Shown here: piece by piece, positions 13,666 to 21,034 of the stretch
Position numbering within the stretch: the first letter of the stretch is position 1
Layout of the letters: each line of letters starts with the position of its first letter
Origin: Anaerolineales bacterium UBA5797
Lineage (GTDB): Bacteria; Chloroflexota; Anaerolineae; Anaerolineales; Villigracilaceae
Length of the DNA stretch: 27,808 bases
Assembly: GCA_002418205.1 (NCBI GenBank)
Contig: DIDP01000050.1
Location: 1-27,808 of the forward strand
Direction: 5' to 3'
Notes under the pieces: generated by a model
Told to the model about the DNA's origin: nothing
What the model saw: the letters and a program-made list of their open reading frames with translations, nothing else
Databases searched by the model: none
Translations under genes and position numbers: made by a program

Positions 13666-15549
13666 CTATATTGTACGCCCGTTCAGCGCCGCTTCCATGA
13701 TCTGCTGTACGCGCGTGACCATGCTGGATGGATCGGGGTGCAAGCCTTCGACCAGCAGCGCGCTGTCATAGATCTGCTCGATGATGGCGGTCTGCAACGC
13801 CGAACCGGATTCCAATTTGATCAGGCTCTTCAAGATCGTGTGTGATGGATTCAATTCCAGGATCTTCTTCGGGATTTCGTAGTCCTTGCCGAGCAGGCGA
13901 TACACGCGCTGGAGTTCGGGGTTGAGCGTGCCGTCTGGATCCACGAGCCGCGCCACCGATTGCGAGAGCCGGTTACTGGCGCGGACGTCCGTCACGCGCT
14001 CGCCCAACACCTGCCTGAAGCGTTCGACCAGGGATTTGAATTCCTCATCCGGGATTTTCTCCGCTTCATTCTGCGCCTCAGCCTGCTTCTCTCCATCAAC
14101 CTCCGCCTGGGCGACGTTCTTGAACTCGTACTCCTTGTAGTCGCGCAAACCCATCAGCATGAACGAGTCCATGGGATCGGTGAGCAGTAACACTTCCGTG
14201 CCCTGACCGCTGAAATAATCCAAATGCGGACTGCGCAACACAGACTTCGGGTCATCCCCGAGGATATAGTAAATGACCTTTTCACCATTCTTCATGCGCC
14301 CGATGTACTCATCCAGCGAAGACCAGGTCTCCGGGTTCATGTTGGTCTTGAAGCGCAGCAAAGGTTTCAAGGCATCGGCGTCCGTTGGACTCGACGCGAC
14401 GCCGTGTTTCAGATGCCCGCCGAATTCCTGCCAGAAAGCCTGGTATTTCTCCGGCTCCTTCTTCGCCAGCGTTTCCAGTTCCTTGATAACTTGGTTGGTC
14501 AGAACCTTTTTCAACTTGGGCATGAGTCCACTGGATTGCACCGTTTCGCGCGAGACGTTGAGCGGAAGGTCTTCCGAATCCACCACGCCCTGCACGAAGC
14601 GCAGATAATCGGGCAGCAAGTCCTTGTTGTATTCGTCGATCAGGATGTTGCGCGAGTACAGTTTCAAGCCGTCGTCCTTGCGTAACGCAAAGATGCCGCG
14701 CTCCGCCTTGCCGGGGATGAACAGCAAGGCGTACAACTGCACCGGCGCATCGGTGACCATGTGAACGTGCAGCAGCGGCTCTTCGTAATCGAGCGTGGTC
14801 TGTTTGTAGAATTCCTTGTATTGTTCATCGGTCACATCTTTGCGCGGCGTGCGCCACAGCGACGTTTGTTTGTTGACCGGTGCATTCCCTTCGCCCAGAT
14901 AAATGGGGAAACCGATGTAATCAGAATGTTTGTGGATGATGTTGCGCAGGCGGAAGTCCTCGGCAAACTCCGCGGCGTCTTCCTTGAGTTTGATCTCGAT
15001 GCGCGTGCCGCGTTCGGTCAGGTCGCCCACGCCGACGGTGTAGTTGTCCTCGCCGGTGGCGTACCACGTCACGGATTCGGCCTCCGGGCGGTACGAACGG
15101 GAGGTGACCTTCACCGACTCAGCCACCATGAACACGGAATAGAACCCCACGCCGAACTGACCGATGACCTGGGCGAAATCCACCTGCTGGTCCTTCGTCG
15201 CTTCGATGAATTTGCGCGCGCCGGACTGGGCGATGGTGCCGAGATTTTCGATGACCTCCTCGCGCGTCATGCCGATGCCGGTATCTTGAATGACCAGCGT
15301 GCGGGAGTCCTTGTCCGCCTGGATGTGGATCTTCAGTTCAGCCGTCGGGTCGAGCACGTTCTGGTTGGTCACCATCTCGAAGCGCAGGCGGTTGAGCGCA
15401 TCTGAGGCGTTCGAGAGCAGTTCGCGCAGGAAAACCTCCCGATCCTTGTACAGTGAGTGGATCAGGATGTTCAGCAGTTGCCTGGTCTCTGCCTTGAAGG
15501 TGTACTGTTCGACGTTGCTCTGCGCCGACTTTGAATTCGCGTCCGTCAT
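13666..15549 (-). CDS. htpG: Chaperone HtpG (Hsp90)
   Basis: A 627-residue bacterial Hsp90, a cytosolic ATP-dependent dimeric chaperone. The N-terminal GHKL ATPase shows FLRELLSNASDALNRLR (Glu and Asn for ATP-Mg), DTGIGMTREEVIENLG, SGARKFIEA and QFGVGFYSVFMV. The middle domain has the LPLNVSRETVQ segment with the catalytic-loop Arg. The C-terminal dimerisation domain ends in MEAALNGRTI. Length is normal for the family. A strong AGGAGG site lies 5 bases before the ATG. It is followed after 2 bp by the PPOX-fold gene. I saw no CIRCE element or other heat-shock operator in the 80 bp upstream. Confidence 0.97.
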   Translation of the reverse strand: MTDANSKSAQSNVEQYTFKAETRQLLNILIHSLYKDREVFLRELLSNASDALNRLRFEMVTNQNVLDPTAELKIHIQADKDSRTLVIQDTGIGMTREEVIENLGTIAQSGARKFIEATKDQQVDFAQVIGQFGVGFYSVFMVAESVKVTSRSYRPEAESVTWYATGEDNYTVGVGDLTERGTRIEIKLKEDAAEFAEDFRLRNIIHKHSDYIGFPIYLGEGNAPVNKQTSLWRTPRKDVTDEQYKEFYKQTTLDYEEPLLHVHMVTDAPVQLYALLFIPGKAERGIFALRKDDGLKLYSRNILIDEYNKDLLPDYLRFVQGVVDSEDLPLNVSRETVQSSGLMPKLKKVLTNQVIKELETLAKKEPEKYQAFWQEFGGHLKHGVASSPTDADALKPLLRFKTNMNPETWSSLDEYIGRMKNGEKVIYYILGDDPKSVLRSPHLDYFSGQGTEVLLLTDPMDSFMLMGLRDYKEYEFKNVAQAEVDGEKQAEAQNEAEKIPDEEFKSLVERFRQVLGERVTDVRASNRLSQSVARLVDPDGTLNPELQRVYRLLGKDYEIPKKILELNPSHTILKSLIKLESGSALQTAIIEQIYDSALLVEGLHPDPSSMVTRVQQIMEAALNGRTI

Positions 15550-15630
15550 GGTTGCCTCCTCATGAAGAATTCACCAAAATTTTAAAACGCCTGTGGCCTC
15601 ATGACAGTAAGAGTTTTGTAAGAAAAATCT

Positions 15631-16263
15631 TTAAGGTTGTGGACGCCCGAATATGAATGATACCAGCCGCGGCGGTTTGCCCTGATCCTGTTCATGCCAG
15701 TGCTCATCGAATTGGATCAACTTCAGATTCTGATCGAAAGCCGCGTGGATAAAATCAGAGATGTGATGCACAAACGCCTCCACCTCGACCGACTTACCTG
15801 CGCGCTCGAACCGGGCTTTGGTCCCGCCGTATTGTTTGAACGGGTGTAGTTCGTTGACGAGGAAACTGCCGCCTGGCTGTAACGCCCGCGCAACTTCGGC
15901 GAAGATGTGATCGAGATCTTCGATATGCTCCAGAACGAGATTGCAGGAGATGAGATCGCAGGATCCGCTTTCACAGTTCCACGCCTTCGTCAGATCCGCG
16001 GTTTCGAAGCGGACATTCCCCGCCTTGACCTTCTCCCTGGCTTTCTGGATCATCCCCTCTGAAAAATCCAGCGCATGGACGCGTTCCCCGATCTGCGCGA
16101 AGAAAACGGTGTTCTTGCCGGTGCCGCATCCCAGCTCAAGGATGGAGTCAAAGCGTCGATTGGCGAGCAGGTTCCGGGTCACGTTTGAATCGAGGTCACG
16201 GGTCAGGTTTTCGTTCGTATCGTAGATGTCCGACCATTCATTGTAGGCATTTTGGATATTCAT
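15631..16263 (-). CDS. Class I SAM-dependent methyltransferase
   Basis: A 210-residue methyltransferase with the Rossmann-type SAM site ILELGCGTGKNT (motif I), an acidic loop (VHALDFSEGM, motif II), ETADLTKAW (motif III) and LISCNLVLEHIEDLDHIF followed by LQPGGSFLVNELHP. It belongs to the broad Methyltransf_11/25 (UbiE-like) group acting on small molecules. The substrate cannot be told. The start at 16263 is chosen because typical members begin just before YNEWSDIYD; the longer open frame to 16341 lacks a good site. It stands alone, back to back with the CoA-binding protein gene. Confidence 0.9.
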   Translation of the reverse strand: MNIQNAYNEWSDIYDTNENLTRDLDSNVTRNLLANRRFDSILELGCGTGKNTVFFAQIGERVHALDFSEGMIQKAREKVKAGNVRFETADLTKAWNCESGSCDLISCNLVLEHIEDLDHIFAEVARALQPGGSFLVNELHPFKQYGGTKARFERAGKSVEVEAFVHHISDFIHAAFDQNLKLIQFDEHWHEQDQGKPPRLVSFIFGRPQP

Positions 16264-16348
16264 GAATTTATTATAACCAGGCTGGATCCCTCCTTTTGGT
16301 GGATCAAAGTGAGGATGTTTGTAACCCGTAAGATGGTTCAAATATTAA

Positions 16349-16377
16349 TTGTTTTGCGAATATGGTATGGGTAGAAT
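16349..16377 (+). promoter_or_regulatory. Promoter of the CoA-binding protein gene
   Basis: TTGTTT (16349-16354), a 17-bp spacer and TAGAAT (16372-16377), 35 bp before the ATG. Confidence 0.6.
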
Positions 16378-16411
16378 GAATTGTTGATTTTCAAGATTGG
16401 AGGAGTATCTC

Positions 16412-16903
16412 ATGGCGAAAATAGACAAAATGGTGCAGGATTTTCTGGCACAGAAGAAGATCGCGGTGGTCGGCGTTTCGGATAAGCGCGAGACCGGTTG
16501 TAACCTGGCGTACAACAAGTTCAAGGAGAATGGGTATCAGGTTTTCGGGGTCAACCCGCGCATCTCCACGTTCAACGGTGACCCCTGTTATGCGGATTTG
16601 AAATCCATCCCGGAGAGGCCGGACGCGGTGTTCATCCTTGCCAGCCCAAAGGTGACGGACCAGATCGTCCAACAGTGTGTGAATCTGGGGATCAAGCACG
16701 TCTGGATGCACTGCATGATGGGCACCAAGCCCGGTTTGGCGGGGGGCATGACCAGCGTCTCGCAGGAGGCGGTGGAGATGTGCAAAGCCAATGGGATCAC
16801 GGTCATCCCGGGTTCGTGTCCGAATCAATTCCTGAAACCGGATTTCGGTCACGCGGCGATGCGGGGGTTGTGGCGCCTGTTCGGGTTCATGAGCGTAAAT
16901 TAA
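16412..16903 (+). CDS. CoA-binding (YccU-like) protein
   Basis: A 163-residue protein of the CoA-binding domain family (succinyl-CoA-synthetase-like Rossmann fold). It shows KKIAVVGVSDKRETGCNLAYNKFKENGYQVFGVNPR, then CYADLKSIPERPDAVFILASP and KHVWMHCMMG. In paralogs the last region is often WxQxG; here it has HCMMG. The C-terminus (ITVIPGSCPNQFLKPDFGHA) has a Cys that is common in this subfamily. It is cytosolic with unknown physiological role. The start at 16412 follows GGAGGAG. It has its own promoter and a strong terminator, so it is monocistronic. Confidence 0.88.
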   Translation: MAKIDKMVQDFLAQKKIAVVGVSDKRETGCNLAYNKFKENGYQVFGVNPRISTFNGDPCYADLKSIPERPDAVFILASPKVTDQIVQQCVNLGIKHVWMHCMMGTKPGLAGGMTSVSQEAVEMCKANGITVIPGSCPNQFLKPDFGHAAMRGLWRLFGFMSVN

Positions 16904-16906
16904 AGT

Positions 16907-16936
16907 AAAAGAGACCTCGATAACGAGGTCTCTTTT
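16907..16936 (+). terminator. Rho-independent terminator after the CoA-binding protein gene
   Basis: AAAAGAGACCTCG and CGAGGTCTCTTTT form a 13-bp perfect stem with a 4-nt ATAA loop directly after the stop codon. The 3' arm ends in TTTT. Confidence 0.9.
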
Positions 16937-17090
16937 CCCATTGCTTTTCCCCTCTGCATTCCCCTTTTCAATCTGCCGTTTTTTTGTGTTCCCCTGCAGG
17001 TCGAATTACTTATGAAAGTGCATTCCTGCACAAAGATATGGACATTATCCAAAATTTTGGCATAAAAGTCCAGCAACGATTTTTTGGATT

Positions 17091-17112
17091 GACTCAAAGA
17101 TTTTTTTGAGTC
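17091..17112. promoter_or_regulatory. Inverted repeat upstream of the XRE regulator, possible operator
   Basis: GACTCAAA and TTTGAGTC (8-bp arms, 6-nt gap) overlap the probable promoter of the regulator gene; an extended -10 TGGTATAAC lies at 17114-17122. Two further palindromes are nearby: CCAAAATTTTGG (17049-17060) and GTGCA-TTCC-TGCAC (17018-17031). Autoregulation is a reasonable guess. The remaining sequence between 16937 and 17132 shows nothing else. Confidence 0.5.
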
Positions 17113-17132
17113 GTGGTATAACCGGAGTCACG

Positions 17133-18023
17133 ATGAATCGCAAGGATTTTGGACAACTCCTGTCCACTCTTCGCCAGGATATGGGCTGGACGCAGTTCCA
17201 ACTTGCCGAAGTTGCAGAGATCGATGAGGCTGTGGTCAGCCAACTCGAACGCGGGGTCAAAAAGCACTTCGAACCGGAACTCCTGTTCAATTTAGCGAAC
17301 GCGCTCCAGTTGACCACTTTGGAACGGCGGGAATTCTTTTTGGCGGCAAGCGGTCTGGAAAAGAAGCAGATCGTGCGCCAGGCATCGGCCAATGTGAAGA
17401 CAGATGTTTTCGATGCCAAAAAGATCCTTGAGAGGATGATCGGCTTGACCAAGGAGATCAGACTGCCTTCCTATCTGGGGGATGTATTCGGCGACGTGAT
17501 CGCCGCAAACAAAATGATGCTGGCATTCTACGCGATTCCGACTGCCATGATTGAGAATGCCGCGCAAATCCCCGGAGGATTCAATACAGCACGTGTGAAC
17601 TTCGGACGTGATCTTATAGGGCGGAACCATGTGACAGACAACTGGGAACAATACGCGTTGAATTCGATGCATTCCTTTCGTGTGAACAGCCTGCGTTATC
17701 GCGCCCATCCATATTTCAAATATCTGATGAAGAACTTTCGCAATCCCATCGAATACCCCTTCTTTGATCGCTTCTGGAAAATGGTCTCATCCACGGAACA
17801 GGACCGGGAGGCGAATGTGGACCATTTTTCCTATCGTCATACTGAATTTGGGGATTTGAATTACATTGCTTCATCCATCACCGCGGTCACCTCTGTCGGG
17901 GAATTGTTCCTGATCCAGAACCTGCCGCTCGATGAACATACGGATGAGGTGTTCGATCAATTGAAGAGCGCCGGGGTCGGGGTGGTGCAGTTCGCCCCCT
18001 GGCCCGAAAAGCCAATGCCTTGA
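17133..18023 (+). CDS. XRE-family regulator with MmyB-like ligand-binding domain
   Basis: A 296-residue DNA-binding regulator. Residues about 4-65 form a Cro/CI helix-turn-helix (LLSTLRQDMGWTQFQLAEVA, then VVSQLERGV), ending in the family's typical ERREFFLAASG. Residues about 105-285 resemble the MmyB-type PAS-like ligand-binding domain: LPSYLGDVFGDVIAANK, SFRVNSLRYRAHPYFKYLM, YPFFDRFWKMVSS and a final GELFLIQNLPL. Such domains may bind a fatty acid or other small hydrophobic ligand. The start at ATG 17133 follows CGGAG; a slightly longer frame exists from 17106. It is separated by 30 bp from the CYTH gene, which may share its transcript. Inverted repeats upstream suggest autoregulation. Confidence 0.88.
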   Translation: MNRKDFGQLLSTLRQDMGWTQFQLAEVAEIDEAVVSQLERGVKKHFEPELLFNLANALQLTTLERREFFLAASGLEKKQIVRQASANVKTDVFDAKKILERMIGLTKEIRLPSYLGDVFGDVIAANKMMLAFYAIPTAMIENAAQIPGGFNTARVNFGRDLIGRNHVTDNWEQYALNSMHSFRVNSLRYRAHPYFKYLMKNFRNPIEYPFFDRFWKMVSSTEQDREANVDHFSYRHTEFGDLNYIASSITAVTSVGELFLIQNLPLDEHTDEVFDQLKSAGVGVVQFAPWPEKPMP

Positions 18024-18053
18024 CGATTCCCACCCTCGGAAGGAAAACCAGCC

Positions 18054-18569
18054 ATGCCAGCCAATATCGAGATCAAAGCGCGTGCCCGGGACTTTGAAGA
18101 TATCAGAGACCGCGCCGAAAAATTGAGTGATGTGCCTGTTGAGGTCATTCCACAGGAGGACATTTTTTTCCATGTCCCGCAGGGACGCTTGAAACTGCGC
18201 ATCCTCGCGGCGGATCACGGAGAACTCATCTATTACACGCGCCCCGATCAGGAGGGACCGAAACGCTCGGATTATCACATCGCGCACACGTCCGGCCCCG
18301 ATGATCTTAAGCGCGTGCTCGAGCTGGCATACGGGATTCGCGGTGTGGTGAAAAAGACGCGCTATCTCTACCTCGTTGGGCAGACGCGCGTGCATCTGGA
18401 CGATGTCGAGGGGCTGGGTCGGTTCATGGAATTGGAGGTCGTCCTGCAGGAGGGGCAGGGAGATGCCGAGGGGCAGGCGATTGCCGATGATCTGATGGCA
18501 AGCCTGGGCGTCGAAAGAGGCGATCTCATCGAGGGCGCGTATATGGATTTGCTGGAAAAAGCCGTTTAA
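18054..18569 (+). CDS. CYTH-domain protein, class IV adenylate cyclase-like
   Basis: A 171-residue CYTH/CyaB-type protein that folds as a triphosphate tunnel. The family's N-terminal ExExK signature is seen as IEIKAR. It is followed by conserved charged strands: QEDIFFHVPQGRLKLRI, LIYYTRPDQEGPKRSDY, KKTRYLYLVGQTRVHLDDVEGLGRFMELEVVL. Class IV adenylate cyclases make cAMP from ATP, while other CYTH proteins hydrolyse triphosphates such as thiamine triphosphate, so the exact activity is open. Length fits CyaB (about 170-180). It starts with ATG 18054 and lies 30 bp downstream of the XRE regulator, possibly co-transcribed. Confidence 0.88.
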   Translation: MPANIEIKARARDFEDIRDRAEKLSDVPVEVIPQEDIFFHVPQGRLKLRILAADHGELIYYTRPDQEGPKRSDYHIAHTSGPDDLKRVLELAYGIRGVVKKTRYLYLVGQTRVHLDDVEGLGRFMELEVVLQEGQGDAEGQAIADDLMASLGVERGDLIEGAYMDLLEKAV

Positions 18570-18614
18570 GGTTTCAGGTCGCAGGTTGAGGATCACAGTC
18601 CCCAGTCCCAGCTT

Positions 18615-18645
18615 TTGACCTGTAATCTAAAACCTATGATAAAAT
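18615..18645 (+). promoter_or_regulatory. Promoter of rplI
   Basis: TTGACC (18615-18620) and an extended -10 TGATAAAAT (18637-18645); the 19-bp spacing is compensated by the TG motif. Transcription would start near 18652, giving a leader of about 100 nt. Confidence 0.65.
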
Positions 18646-18650
18646 ACTCC

Positions 18651-18721
18651 GCCGGGCGTAGTACCCTTCGCCCTGAGGTCATCACACCGTGAGACCGAAA
18701 TGCCGCGGTTTTTTGCGGCAT
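18651..18721 (+). other. Structured 5' leader of rplI
   Basis: Two hairpins lie in the leader: GGGCG/CGCCC (18654-18673) and TGCCGC/GCGGCA with a T-rich loop (18701-18720). This could be an autoregulatory leader, as many ribosomal-protein transcripts have, but I do not recognise a known L9 leader class. Confidence 0.4.
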
Positions 18722-18751
18722 ACCACTCCAAAGCACGAAAGGGCTTGAACC

Positions 18752-19279
18752 ATGAAAGTAATGTTAGTCAAGGACGTTTACAAATTGGGGCGCGCAGGTG
18801 ACATCAAAAAGGTCGCCGATGGCTATGGGCGCAACTTCCTCATCCCGCAGGGACTGGCTGTGCTCGCCACCGCGGGCGCCGTCAAACAGGCAGAGCGGAT
18901 TCGCCAGCAGGCTGAGATCCGCCGCACCGAACTCAACTCCGAACTCAAGGGGCTGGCGGATAAGATCCAGGGCATTCTGCTGACCTTCAGCGCCAAAGCC
19001 GGCGAGACCGGGAAACTGTACGGCTCCATCACCACGCAGGATGTGGCAACCGCCATCTCCGAGCAGACCCGTTTTGAGGTCAAGAAACAGCAGGTGGATA
19101 TGCAGCCGATCCGTAATCTTGGCGAATATACTGCCTACGTCCGCCTCACCATGGACCTCGTCCCAGAGGTAAAGATTATCGTTCACCGCGAAGGTGAAGC
19201 CATCGAAGAGCAGGCGGAGGAAGTGGTCGCAGAGCAGGCTGAGCCTGAAGCGCCCGCCGAAGCCGCCCCCGAAGCTTAA
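18752..19279 (+). CDS. rplI: 50S ribosomal protein L9
   Basis: A 175-residue L9, which binds 23S rRNA near the L1 stalk. The N-terminal domain has MKVMLVKDVYKLGRAGDI, VADGYGRNFLIPQGLAV and then the long connecting helix (AVKQAERIRQQAEIRRTEL). The C-terminal domain shows GKLYGSITTQDVATAI and VRLTMDLVPEVKIIVHREG. The usual length is about 150. The extra residues are an acidic, Ala/Glu-rich tail (about 150-175), which is common in this phylum. It stands alone, with its own promoter and terminator, and not next to rpsF/rpsR as in many bacteria. Confidence 0.96.
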   Translation: MKVMLVKDVYKLGRAGDIKKVADGYGRNFLIPQGLAVLATAGAVKQAERIRQQAEIRRTELNSELKGLADKIQGILLTFSAKAGETGKLYGSITTQDVATAISEQTRFEVKKQQVDMQPIRNLGEYTAYVRLTMDLVPEVKIIVHREGEAIEEQAEEVVAEQAEPEAPAEAAPEA

Positions 19280-19300
19280 TCGACACCCAGCCGTTCATGA

Positions 19301-19348
19301 CATCACCAGTTCATTCCCGTTCGGTGGGGTGCTGGTGATGTTTCGTTT
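19301..19348 (+). terminator. Terminator after rplI
   Basis: CATCACCAG (19301-19309) and CTGGTGATG (19332-19340) form a 9-bp stem with a large, partly pairing loop, followed by TTTCGTTTT just before the RodZ-like gene's ATG at 19355. Some read-through into rodZ is likely. Confidence 0.75.
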
Positions 19349-19354
19349 TGTGTA

Positions 19355-21013
19355 ATGCCAACCATCGGTCAGAAACTCAAAGCCGCGCGCGAAGACCAGC
19401 ATCTCACCCTCGAAAAGGTCTTCGAAGCCACGCGAATCCGCGTGACCTACCTGCAGGCGCTGGAGGCGGACGATCACTCCGTCATGCCATCGCCTGTGCA
19501 GGCGCGCGGCTATTTGCGTAACTACACCGAGTATCTCGGGCTGAATTTCGGGCAACTGCTCGAGGAGATGCGTTCTGAGCAACAATCTTCCGGGGAGATC
19601 ATCGGACCCGCAGACTTGACCGTTGAACAACCTGACCAAACTCCCCAGCCTGATTCCGTTCAGCGTGCAGCGCCTCCTTCTCCACCGACAGTTGATTCGG
19701 TTCAAGAGGCCGAAGCCGCGCCTGGGCCCCTCAAACCCAAACGCCGCGGACGTAAAAAGGTCGAACCTGCCCCAATCATGGATGCACAGCCCGAAGTCAT
19801 GGAAGAACCGGCCGCGCAGCCGGAACCTGTTGTTGACGAAACTGTTCTGCCGACTCCAGAGGACGTTCCACAGGCGGACGTCAGCGAAAGCCTCTGGCAA
19901 ACCTGGTTGAACCGGATCAGTTCGGTCATTCCGGCGCGCGCCAATCGGAAGACTGAGCCGCGGGCAGGGGATGAAATCCCCCCGACCGATGAGCCTTTTC
20001 AACCCTCCGAAACTTTGGAGGAAACCTCCCGGTCAGAAGCCTTACCTGCGTCCGATCTTCAACCTTCAGAGGAGATCTTCAAAGAGATCGGCGCCGAGCT
20101 TCGCAATCGCCGTGAGACATTGAGCCTGCATCTCGAGGAAATCGAACGCAACATACGCGTCAAGGCGCATTATCTGGAGGCGCTTGAAATGGGTGCCATG
20201 GAGAGGTTGCCGTCCACCGTGCAGACGCGCGGCATGTTATCGAATTATGCCTCCTTCCTCGATATGGACGTGGATAAGGTCCTGCTCCGATTTGCGGATG
20301 CGTTGCAGGCACGCCACCGCGAGAAGAATCCGCTGCAGCCTGCCCGCAAATCCGGTCAGCCGATCCTGCCTGCAAATGTCCCTCTGCGGACTTTCATTGC
20401 CGGTGACATGGTGTTTGGCATTGGCATGGCGGTTCTGTTGGTGGGATTCGCCATCTGGGGCATCAACCGGGTGGTGACGTTACAAAACATGCGCGAGATC
20501 CAGCCGACCGCGCCGTCCATTTCCGATGTCCTGCTGGCTTCACCCGATCCGTCCCAATACACCGCAACCCCAACTTTGTTGCCGGTCGAATCTTTTTCGG
20601 ATGAAGCGACCGCGACCATCATCATCCCGACAGTCAATATCAATGTCAGCGTGCAGGTCAATCTGGTGGCGGTCGAGCGGACGTATATGCGCGTTGTCGT
20701 GGATGGGGAGGTGGCTTTTGAAGGGCGGGTAACGCCCGGGAACGCGTATCCGTTCGAGGCGGAGGATCAGATCGAAGTCCTGGTGGGAAGCGGCGCAGCC
20801 GTCCGCGTGCTTTATAATGGACGCGACCTCGGGCTTATGGGAGGCTTCGGTCAGGTGATTTCCAATATTTATCGCGCCGAGGAGATCATTACACCGACCG
20901 CACTTCCATCACCGACGGTCACGAACACCGTCTCGCCAACGCCCACAGTACCGCCGACGAATACACCCGTTCCCTCCCGGACGCCAATCCCATCACGCAC
21001 ACCTGTGCAGTAA
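19355..21013 (+). CDS. RodZ-like membrane protein with two HTH domains
   Basis: A 552-residue protein. Residues 1-75 are a RodZ-type HTH_25 domain (IGQKLKAAREDQHLTLEKVF, IRVTYLQALEADD, ARGYLRNYTEYLGL). After a Pro/Glu-rich linker, residues about 238-325 repeat it (IGAELRNRRETLSLHLEEIE, IRVKAHYLEALEMG, TRGMLSNYASFLDM). A single helix spans about 350-375 (DMVFGIGMAVLLVGFAIWGI). Outside, about 428-510 form a DUF4115-like beta domain (AVERTYMRVVVDGEVAFEGR), and the tail (511-552) is a Thr/Pro repeat. RodZ links MreB to cell shape. Standard RodZ has one HTH, so the duplication is unusual. It lies 21 bp upstream of rimO, in one operon. Confidence 0.88.
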   Translation: MPTIGQKLKAAREDQHLTLEKVFEATRIRVTYLQALEADDHSVMPSPVQARGYLRNYTEYLGLNFGQLLEEMRSEQQSSGEIIGPADLTVEQPDQTPQPDSVQRAAPPSPPTVDSVQEAEAAPGPLKPKRRGRKKVEPAPIMDAQPEVMEEPAAQPEPVVDETVLPTPEDVPQADVSESLWQTWLNRISSVIPARANRKTEPRAGDEIPPTDEPFQPSETLEETSRSEALPASDLQPSEEIFKEIGAELRNRRETLSLHLEEIERNIRVKAHYLEALEMGAMERLPSTVQTRGMLSNYASFLDMDVDKVLLRFADALQARHREKNPLQPARKSGQPILPANVPLRTFIAGDMVFGIGMAVLLVGFAIWGINRVVTLQNMREIQPTAPSISDVLLASPDPSQYTATPTLLPVESFSDEATATIIIPTVNINVSVQVNLVAVERTYMRVVVDGEVAFEGRVTPGNAYPFEAEDQIEVLVGSGAAVRVLYNGRDLGLMGGFGQVISNIYRAEEIITPTALPSPTVTNTVSPTPTVPPTNTPVPSRTPIPSRTPVQ

Positions 21014-21034
21014 TAATAACTTTAGGAATTTCCC

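Noticed and set aside
14761..15405. 214-codon open frame antisense to htpG
   Set aside because: A shadow of the htpG codons without any motif or ribosome binding site.
15550..15630. Possible heat-shock operator upstream of htpG
   Set aside because: No CIRCE-type TTAGCACTC inverted repeat is present; AAAATTTT is a short A+T palindrome of no certain meaning.
20880..21010. Thr/Pro-coding repeats at the end of the RodZ-like gene
   Set aside because: Low-complexity linker common in surface proteins of this phylum, with no further structure.
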